Source: Verrucomicrobia subdivision 3 bacterium UBA7542 (GTDB lineage Bacteria > Verrucomicrobiota > Verrucomicrobiia > Limisphaerales > UBA11358). Taken from it: 7,850 nucleotides of DNA. The stretch lies in the NCBI GenBank assembly GCA_002479245.1, contig DLMG01000331.1:8555-16404 (forward strand). The letters are read 5' to 3'. Positions 1-5,679 of the stretch are shown one piece after another. Below the pieces are notes generated by a model, which worked only from the letters and a program-made list of their open reading frames with translations, did not search any database and was not told the DNA's origin. A program made the translations under genes and the position numbers. Each line of letters starts with the position of its first letter. The first letter of the stretch is position 1.

Positions 1-467
1 ACGACGATGCGTTGCCAGGCTGAACCGTCCTTGTTTAACAGGCCGGCGCGATGGATTTGCTCCACGACTTCGCCGAATTGACTGGGCAAGGTTGCCAGAT
101 AAAACAAGAGCTTCTCCCGCAGCGGCGCGCTGCCGAACGAGGTCAGCAATTCTTCGAGCTTTTTGTAAGCCGCCGCGTCGGTGATGTCGCCCTGGCAATA
201 AAACAAATTGGCGGAAAATTCCTGCCAGACCTTTTCGTCCACCGGCTTGGTGCGGGAAAACTGGTCGAGTGCGGCGCGCAATTCCGCGCGCCACGATTCG
301 TCCGTTTTTTCCCGCCGCGCGAATCCAACGATGCGGAACACGGACGGCATCTGCTTTTCCTTGCAGAGATGGTAAAACGCCGGGATGAGTTTGCGCGCGG
401 TCAAATCGCCGCTGGCGCCAAAGATGACGATGGAGCAGGGCTCGAGTGCCTTGCGTTCGGAACCCAT
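1..467 (-). CDS. zwf: Glucose-6-phosphate dehydrogenase, N-terminal part (runs off left edge)
   Basis: Catalyses NADP-dependent oxidation of glucose-6-phosphate to 6-phosphogluconolactone, the first step of the oxidative pentose phosphate pathway, in the cytoplasm. Read from the ATG at 467, residues 9-27 give EPCSIVIFGASGDLTARKL, which contains the Rossmann-fold dinucleotide motif GASGDL (residues 17-22). Later family-like segments are FRIVGFARRE, FYCQGDITD and FYLATLPSQFGEVV. About 155 residues are present, roughly a third of the usual 480-510; the active-site region lies beyond the window. The start is uncertain. With ATG 467 the GASGDL motif sits where it does in E. coli Zwf. The frame stays open upstream through a GTG at 509 (giving VNNPISLDD...) to an ATG at 611, and many bacterial homologues have an 'NP...EPC' N-terminus, so a longer protein is plausible. 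The longest version would translate the palindrome at 553-610. It is divergent from purS. The family call is secure; the start is not. Confidence 0.93.
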   Translation of the reverse strand, partial: MGSERKALEPCSIVIFGASGDLTARKLIPAFYHLCKEKQMPSVFRIVGFARREKTDESWRAELRAALDQFSRTKPVDEKVWQEFSANLFYCQGDITDAAAYKKLEELLTSFGSAPLREKLLFYLATLPSQFGEVVEQIHRAGLLNKDGSAWQRIV

Positions 468-552
468 GTGGCAAGGTGGCGAATCGTCCAGTGAAATCGG
501 ATTGTTCACGGGCCAACCATGGCTCAACCGGCGGCCAAATTCAATGATTCTG

Positions 553-610
553 TGTTGGAGTTCAGGCTTCAGCCTGTTTTCGCGGACAAGCTGAAGTTTG
601 AACTCCAACA
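553..610. repeat. Imperfect palindrome between zwf and purS (possible REP-like element)
   Basis: Two 24-nt arms, 553-576 and 587-610, match at 21 of 24 positions when one is reverse-complemented. They are separated by a 10-nt loop rich in T and CG. The outer 12 nt of each arm (TGTTGGAGTTCA and its complement) are perfect. In plus-strand RNA two of the three mismatches become G-U pairs, so a strong hairpin is possible. On the minus strand it reads without a stop in the zwf frame, encoding approximately LEFKLQL...RLKPELQ, so it could be part of an extended zwf N-terminus. There is no T-tract directly after the stem in either direction, so a classical terminator is unlikely. It is probably one copy of a dispersed element, but this window holds no second copy. 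Confidence 0.8.
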
Positions 611-667
611 TTGTTAAAAATTGCTCGCCCGGCGCAAAAATTTTCCGCAAAATTCTATCGCGCAAGC

Positions 668-910
668 ATGAAAGCGAAAATCATCATTACTCCCAAGAAA
701 GCCGTCGTGGACCCGCAGGGCAAAACCGTCCAGAACGCGCTCGAACATATGGGCTACAAGGGCGTCACCGGCGTCCACGTCGGCAAATACATCGAAATTG
801 ACCTCGCGCCCGGCGCGGACAAAGCCGCCGCGCAGCAAGCTTTAAACGACGCGGCGCACCGTTTTTTAAGCAACCCGATCATCGAGGACTATAAGCTGGA
901 AATAGAATGA
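668..910 (+). CDS. purS: Phosphoribosylformylglycinamidine synthase subunit PurS
   Basis: Small structural subunit of the three-part FGAR amidotransferase. It bridges PurQ and PurL so that ammonia made by PurQ can reach PurL. The product is 80 residues, the normal PurS size. It shows the family pattern: an N-terminal beta strand (MKAKIIITPKKAVVDPQGKT), a helix with ALEHMGYKGV, the signature VHVGKYIEIDL, a second helix, and a C-terminal LSNPIIEDYKLEIE. The start at 668 is preferred over the in-frame ATG at 611 because the intervening 19 residues (MLKIARPAQKFSAKFYRAS) have no family counterpart and the 611 start would lie against the palindrome. No Shine-Dalgarno sequence precedes the ATG. It is the first gene of the purine cluster, followed 87 nt later by purQ. 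Confidence 0.95.
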   Translation: MKAKIIITPKKAVVDPQGKTVQNALEHMGYKGVTGVHVGKYIEIDLAPGADKAAAQQALNDAAHRFLSNPIIEDYKLEIE

Positions 911-918
911 ACCAGGAA

Positions 919-995
919 ATTTACGATATACGATTTACGATTGACGAGCTGCCAGCCGGTTCGACGCGTAAATCGTAAATCGTAAATCGTAAATC
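919..995. repeat. Inverted heptamer arrays in the purS-purQ gap
   Basis: The left array (919-946) holds four degenerate heptamers: ATTTACG, ATATACG, ATTTACG, ATTGACG. The right array (968-995) holds four perfect tandem copies of GTAAATC, which is the complementary strand of the same unit up to register. Between them lies a 21-nt GC-rich spacer. Aligning 917-942 with the reverse complement of 971-996 gives about 23 of 26 matches, so the whole could fold as a long AU-rich hairpin in the mRNA. The right array ends only 2 nt before the purQ ATG and therefore occupies the position of its ribosome-binding site. Perfect tandem copies on one side and degenerate ones on the other suggest copy-number change by slippage on the right arm. 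Confidence 0.85.
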
Positions 996-997
996 AC

Positions 998-1708
<711 letters not shown>

Positions 1709-1718
1709 GTTTTAACAG

Positions 1719-2045
1719 ATGAAAAACGCCAACATTTTTGTGGACGTTGATCTGACGCTGGTTGACGCAAACAGGAACTTATTGGCGGGCGCAACTGAAG
1801 CACTGACAAAATTGAAAGACCAAGGCTGCCATCTTTTTCTTTGGTCAACAAACGGTGCGGATTACGCGCAGAAAGTTGCCCGGTTGCACGGGTTGACTGA
1901 TTTGTTCGAAGGCTTTGCAGCCAAGCCGGACATCATCATCGATGATATGCCGGGCACAGCATTGAACCCGTTTGTCTTTGACGTAAACGCCGAATCGTCT
2001 TGGCCTTCGCTGGTCGATAAGATTATTCGCAAACACATTGATTGA
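1719..2045 (+). CDS. Small HAD-superfamily hydrolase, cap-less, substrate unknown
   Basis: The protein is 108 residues with all four HAD motifs. Motif I is DVDLT (Asp9 nucleophile, Asp11 acid/base). Motif II is the Ser43 of LFLWSTNG. Motif III is Lys69 in AAKPD. Motif IV is the acidic pair Asp75-Asp76 in DIIIDDMP. The spacing leaves no room for a C1 or C2 cap, so it is a minimal Rossmannoid core, likely a phosphatase acting on an accessible or macromolecular phosphate. The gene starts 10 nt after purQ and ends 9 nt before purL, which argues for co-transcription. Hand-counted GC is about 50% over 1741-1980, against 65% over a purQ line (1201-1260), hinting at later acquisition. A role in purine synthesis is not shown by the sequence; phosphate housecleaning is possible. 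The fold call is firm, the function open. Confidence 0.88.
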   Translation: MKNANIFVDVDLTLVDANRNLLAGATEALTKLKDQGCHLFLWSTNGADYAQKVARLHGLTDLFEGFAAKPDIIIDDMPGTALNPFVFDVNAESSWPSLVDKIIRKHID

Positions 2046-2054
2046 AATTTTGAA

Positions 2055-4583
2055 ATGACCGAACCCGCCATCACGCCTGAGCTGGTTGCCAAGCACAACC
2101 TCACGCCGGAGGAATATGCCCACATGAAGGAAATCCTCGGGCGCGAGCCGAGCTATACCGAACTGGGCATCTTCTCCGTCATGTGGAGTGAGCATTGCAG
2201 CTACAAAAACACCCGCCCGCTGCTGAAAACCTTCCCCACCAAATCCAAAAAAATCCTCGTTGGCGCGGGCGAGGAAAATGCCGGCATCATTGACATCGGT
2301 GATGGACTGGCCATCGCGTTCAAGATCGAATCGCACAATCATCCGAGCGCGGTCGAGCCGTTTCAGGGCGCGGCCACCGGCGTAGGCGGCATCGTGCGCG
2401 ACATCTTCACGATGGGCGCCCGGCCGATTTGCTCGGTGAATTCCCTGCGCTTCGGACCGATTGTTGATGATGTAGCCGCTGACGTCAGTCGGCGCACTTC
2501 AAATTCCCAAGATAATCAGAGCCGACTCACGTCGGCTGCTACGGAGAAAAATGGGGCGCAAAGCCAAATCGCAAATAACAAACGTTTGTTTGCCGGCGTC
2601 GTCAGCGGCATCGCGCATTACGGCAATTGCTTTGGCATCCCCACCATTGCGGGCGAGGTTTATTTTGACAAGAGCTACGAGGGCAATCCGCTCGTGAACG
2701 CCTTCTGCCTTGGGGTGCTGCGGCATGAACAAATCGCGCGCGGCGCGGCCAAGGGTATCGGCAATCCGGTGTTTTACGTCGGCCCGGCGACGGGCCGCGA
2801 CGGTCTCGCGGGCGCGGCATTTGCGTCGCAGGATTTGACCGAGGAATCCGCCGAGCAACAGCGCGGCGCGGTGCAGGTGGGCGATCCGTTCATGGAGAAA
2901 CTGGTTTGCGAAGCCTGCCTTGAGTTGCTCGCCACCGGCGCGGTCGCGGGCATCCAAGACATGGGCGCGGCAGGTTTAACCTGTTCCACTTGCGAAACCG
3001 CCGCCCGCGCGGGCACCGGTATCGAGATAGAGCTCGACAAGGTTCCGCAGCGCGCACCGAACATGAGCAGCTACGAAATCATGCTTTCGGAATCGCAGGA
3101 GCGCATGTTGATCATCGTTCACAAAGGCCGCGAAGAGGAAGTAAAACGCATTTTCGACAAGTGGGATTTGCCATGGTCGGAAATCGGTTTCGTCACCGAC
3201 ACCGGCCGCATGGTGGTGAAACAGCACGGCAAGGTCGTGGCGGACATTCCGGCCAAGAAAATTGCCGATGAATCGCCGGTGTATCAGCGCGAGTCGCAAG
3301 AGCCGGAGTATTTGAAGGCGGTTCGTGCATTCCGGCTGGATGGAATTCCCGACACCCAGGACGCCAAAACCAATCTCCTGAAACTTCTGGCGTGGCCGAC
3401 GATTGCCTCAAAAAACTGGGTTTATCGCCAATATGATCACATGGTGCGCGACGGGTCCGTGGTCTGCCCGGGCAGCGACGCGGCGGTGCTGCGCATCAAG
3501 GGAGATTCGTTGCCGGAAGTGGGACAGGCTTCCAGCCTATGTTCCCCCGAAAATCACAGGCCGGAGGCCTGTGCCACAAATGAAAAACTCATCGCCCTTA
3601 CGGTGGACTGCAACGGCGTTTATGTTTACCTCGATCCCTACGAAGGGGCAAAGGCGGCGATGACCGAGGCGTGCCGCAATCTGGCCTGTTCCGGCGCGGT
3701 GCCGCTGGGCACGACCGACAATTTAAACATGGCCAGTCCGCTCAAGCCGGAGTTGTTCTGGCAGATGAAGGAATCCGTACGCGGCCTGGCCGACGCGTGC
3801 AAGGCGTTTAACGCGCCAGTCACGGGCGGCAATTGCTCGCTTTACAACCAAAGCCCGGCTGGTCCGATTGATCCGACGCCAACCGTCGCCGTCGTCGGTA
3901 TCATCGAAAAACCGGAGCACGTCACGACGCAGTGGTTCAAGGACGAAGGCGACGCGATTATTTTGCTGGGCGACGCGGTGGACCAGGACGATCTGTTACT
4001 CGGTCTTGGCGGCTCGGCGTATTTGCAGGTGATTCACGGTCAAAAAAACGGCACGCCGCCGTACTGCGATTTGGAAACCGCCAAGACCCTGCATACAACG
4101 TTGCTCGGATTGATTCAAAGTGACCTTGTAAAGAGCGCGCATGATTGCAGCGAAGGCGGTCTGGCGGTTTGCCTGGCTGAAAGCTGCATCAGCCAGCTTG
4201 TGGCGCGCGAGACGCCAAAATTGATCGGGGCGACGGTGGATTTGACGGAAGTGTCACAACAGCGTGCTGCCGGCGTCCCGCCGGCAGAACCATCTTCCAC
4301 AAATAATTCGAAAGGTCAGAACTGCCGGCAAGATGCCGGCAGCACGTTGCGCCTCGATGCCCTGCTTTTTGGCGAGACGCAAAGCCGCGTGGTCATCACG
4401 TGCAAACCGCTTGACGCGGTGAAGGTGGTTGAGCGCGCGAAGTTGATGGGCGTTCCGGCTGCGCAGATCGGCAAGGTTGGCGGCGACAAACTGGCTGTCA
4501 AAACCGCCGCGGGCGAATTCAGCGTGCCGGTGGCTGAACTTCATGATGTTTGGTGGAATTCCATCGCTCGTGCGATGGCCTGA
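2055..4583 (+). CDS. purL: Phosphoribosylformylglycinamidine synthase subunit PurL with three in-frame palindromic insertions
   Basis: ATP-dependent synthetase subunit that converts FGAR plus ammonia to FGAM. It is a small-type PurL working with PurS and PurQ. Family landmarks are intact and in order: [15 protein letters not shown] (His47 matches the conserved active-site histidine), [10 protein letters not shown] (90-99), [16 protein letters not shown] (103-118), [11 protein letters not shown] (299-309), MLSESQERM (343-351), [14 protein letters not shown] (448-461), [11 protein letters not shown] (473-483), TDNLNM (554-559), GGNCSLYN (591-598) and [12 protein letters not shown] (694-705). 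Length is 842 residues, against about 740 for Bacillus subtilis PurL. The excess falls at three low-complexity segments near residues 137-175, 485-511 and 732-766, each coinciding with a palindrome. They sit between conserved blocks, so the core probably still folds. The frame is open throughout, so nothing points to a pseudogene. No Shine-Dalgarno motif precedes the ATG. Confidence 0.97.
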   Translation: MTEPAITPELVAKHNLTPEEYAHMKEILGREPSYTELGIFSVMWSEHCSYKNTRPLLKTFPTKSKKILVGAGEENAGIIDIGDGLAIAFKIESHNHPSAVEPFQGAATGVGGIVRDIFTMGARPICSVNSLRFGPIVDDVAADVSRRTSNSQDNQSRLTSAATEKNGAQSQIANNKRLFAGVVSGIAHYGNCFGIPTIAGEVYFDKSYEGNPLVNAFCLGVLRHEQIARGAAKGIGNPVFYVGPATGRDGLAGAAFASQDLTEESAEQQRGAVQVGDPFMEKLVCEACLELLATGAVAGIQDMGAAGLTCSTCETAARAGTGIEIELDKVPQRAPNMSSYEIMLSESQERMLIIVHKGREEEVKRIFDKWDLPWSEIGFVTDTGRMVVKQHGKVVADIPAKKIADESPVYQRESQEPEYLKAVRAFRLDGIPDTQDAKTNLLKLLAWPTIASKNWVYRQYDHMVRDGSVVCPGSDAAVLRIKGDSLPEVGQASSLCSPENHRPEACATNEKLIALTVDCNGVYVYLDPYEGAKAAMTEACRNLACSGAVPLGTTDNLNMASPLKPELFWQMKESVRGLADACKAFNAPVTGGNCSLYNQSPAGPIDPTPTVAVVGIIEKPEHVTTQWFKDEGDAIILLGDAVDQDDLLLGLGGSAYLQVIHGQKNGTPPYCDLETAKTLHTTLLGLIQSDLVKSAHDCSEGGLAVCLAESCISQLVARETPKLIGATVDLTEVSQQRAAGVPPAEPSSTNNSKGQNCRQDAGSTLRLDALLFGETQSRVVITCKPLDAVKVVERAKLMGVPAAQIGKVGGDKLAVKTAAGEFSVPVAELHDVWWNSIARAMA
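2472..2542. repeat. Palindromic element A inside purL
   Basis: Arms of 24 nt at 2472-2495 and 2519-2542 match at 20 of 24 positions after reverse-complementing, around a 23-nt AT-richer loop. The arms begin GTAGCCGCTGACG on the left and end CGTCGGCTGCTAC on the right. It is read in the purL frame as residues 140-163 (VAADVSRR...SRLTSAAT). It falls between the conserved NSLRFG and [14 protein letters not shown] blocks, where B. subtilis PurL has only about eight residues between RFG and YLFEEVVAG. The following stretch [12 protein letters not shown] (163-174) is also foreign-looking and may belong to the same insertion. Confidence 0.85.
3519..3577. repeat. Palindromic element B inside purL
   Basis: Arms of 23 nt at 3519-3541 and 3555-3577 match at about 19 of 23 positions after reverse-complementing, with a 13-nt loop. 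Each arm is itself partly self-complementary (right arm CAGGCCGGAGGCCTG, left arm AGGCTTCCAGCCT), giving a nested structure. It is read as residues 489-508 ([20 protein letters not shown]). It separates VLRIKG from IALTVDCNG, which in other PurL proteins are only a few residues apart. Its sequence is unrelated to elements A and C. Confidence 0.85.
4260..4349. repeat. Palindromic element C inside purL
   Basis: Arms of 28 nt at 4260-4287 and 4322-4349 match at 24 of 28 positions after reverse-complementing, around a 34-nt loop. Each arm contains the nested core TGCCGGC...GCCGGCA. It is read as residues 736-765 ([10 protein letters not shown]...[10 protein letters not shown]). It sits between the strand GATVDLTEV and the conserved [14 protein letters not shown], where other PurL proteins have a short turn. 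It is the longest and best-paired of the three insertions. Confidence 0.87.
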
Positions 4584-4593
4584 TTTTCATTTT
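4561..4593 (+). terminator. Possible weak terminator hairpin at the end of purL
   Basis: A perfect 7-bp stem, CCATCGC with GCGATGG, around a TCGT loop (4561-4578) overlaps the last purL codons. Two Cs and the TGA stop come next, followed by TTTTCATTTT (4584-4593). The T-run is interrupted and starts 5 nt from the stem, so termination would be weak at best. Its position at the end of the purine cluster, before a separate promoter, is the main support. Confidence 0.35.
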
Positions 4594-4667
4594 GAACGAA
4601 ACCGCCCGCCAAACGCTCAATTTCTCTGAAAATTCAAGCATGAACCGCACATCGGACGGATTATCCG

Positions 4668-4696
4668 TTGGCAATCAGCCAGCGACGAATTAAACT
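4668..4696 (+). promoter_or_regulatory. Candidate sigma-70-type promoter for the permease/SPFH unit
   Basis: TTGGCA (4668-4673; 5 of 6 to TTGACA), a 17-nt spacer, then TAAACT (4691-4696; 4 of 6 to TATAAT). Transcription would begin near 4703, leaving only about ten untranslated bases before the ATG at 4714. It lies in the 130-nt gap between purL and the permease gene; nothing else was recognised there. Confidence 0.45.
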
Positions 4697-4713
4697 TTTG
4701 GGCGACATTCGAC

Positions 4714-5676
4714 ATGCGACAATTTTTCACCATCGCCACCAACGCCTTTATGGAGCTGATTCGGCAGCCGGTTTTTCTGTTGCTGATGACGGCGTCGGTG
4801 CTCTTCGAAATTTTTCTGGCCGTGCCGTATTACTTTGCGTTTGGCGACGAACCGAAGCTGGTTGAAAACAGCGTGCTGGCGGTGATGTTGCTGTCGGGAC
4901 TGCTCGGCGCGGTGTTGAGCGCGTCGGCGTCGCTGGCGCGGGAAATCCGGACGGGCACGGCGCTGGCGGTGCTGTCCAAGCCGGTCGGACGCGCGCAATT
5001 TTTCCTGGCCAAATACGCCGGGCTCGCCGCGGCGCTGACGCTGTTGTCCTACGTCAACCTCATTGGCGTGTTGCTCGCCAACTGGATGTCGTTCGACGCC
5101 TACGGCAAGACCAATCTGCCCGCGCTCGGTATTTTTGCGGGGGGGGTGACGGTGGCTTATGCGCTGGCGGGTTTCAGCAATTTTTTCCTGCGGCGGCCGT
5201 TTGTGAGCGACGCGGTCCTGGCGCTGGTGGTGACGACGACGCTGGCGGCATTTTTGGCTTTTCAATTCACCCGGCAGATGCAGACCTTCGGCGTGCAGAC
5301 CCACGTGGACTGGCGGCTGGTGCCGGCGGGGATCCTGATTTTGTTCGCATTATGGATTCTGGCGGCGCTGGCGCTGGCGTGTTCGACGCGGCTGGACACA
5401 ATTCCAACCCTGGCGGTTTGTTCGGCGTTTTTTTTAATCGGGCTGATGTCGGATTATTTCTTCGGCCGGCGCGCGGAAACCGGCGAATGGTGGGCTTCAA
5501 CGCTTTACACGGTGATTCCAAACTGGCAACTTTTCTGGTTTGCGGACGCTCTGGACATGGGCAAAAGCACGTTCCACTGGGGCTACGTCGGCAAGGCATT
5601 TGCCTACATGGTCGCTTACGCAGGCGCGGCGCTGGCCGTCGGCACGGCGCTGTTTGAGGAACGGGAATTGAGTTAA
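4714..5676 (+). CDS. ABC-2-type transporter permease subunit
   Basis: An integral membrane protein of 320 residues. Hydrophobic segments lie at roughly 18-40, 50-72, 100-125, 135-155, 165-185, 208-228, 232-252 and 292-312. The segment LAREIRTGTALAVLSKPVGR (74-93) followed by FFLAKYAG is characteristic of ABC-2 permeases of the NosY/GldF type; it is the cytoplasmic stretch that contacts the ATPase. The substrate cannot be told. No ATP-binding subunit is encoded in the window, so a partner must lie downstream or elsewhere. The next gene starts 3 nt after the stop (stop 5674-5676, ATG 5680), indicating one transcript with the SPFH genes. There is no Shine-Dalgarno motif. A run of eight Gs sits at 5139-5146. 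Confidence 0.85.
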   Translation: MRQFFTIATNAFMELIRQPVFLLLMTASVLFEIFLAVPYYFAFGDEPKLVENSVLAVMLLSGLLGAVLSASASLAREIRTGTALAVLSKPVGRAQFFLAKYAGLAAALTLLSYVNLIGVLLANWMSFDAYGKTNLPALGIFAGGVTVAYALAGFSNFFLRRPFVSDAVLALVVTTTLAAFLAFQFTRQMQTFGVQTHVDWRLVPAGILILFALWILAALALACSTRLDTIPTLAVCSAFFLIGLMSDYFFGRRAETGEWWASTLYTVIPNWQLFWFADALDMGKSTFHWGYVGKAFAYMVAYAGAALAVGTALFEERELS

Positions 5677-5679
5677 CGA

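Noticed and set aside
51..494. A 147-codon plus-strand frame opposite zwf
   Set aside because: The minus strand clearly encodes glucose-6-phosphate dehydrogenase with its GASGDL motif; this frame is its shadow.
553..610. Bidirectional intrinsic terminator between zwf and purS
   Set aside because: Both genes start here rather than end, and neither side of the stem is followed directly by a T-run, so a repeat element fits better.
919..995. CRISPR array suggested by the repeated heptamers
   Set aside because: The units are 7 nt and contiguous, with no unique spacers of 25-40 nt and no cas genes nearby.
2499..2957. A 152-codon minus-strand frame opposite purL
   Set aside because: It overlaps conserved PurL blocks and one arm of element A and shows no protein family signature.
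2472..4349. purL as a pseudogene because of internal insertions
   Set aside because: The frame is uninterrupted across all three insertions and every conserved PurL block is present on both sides of each.
4640..4693. A 17-codon open frame in the purL-permease gap
   Set aside because: It is very short, has no ribosome-binding site or recognisable product, and overlaps the candidate promoter.
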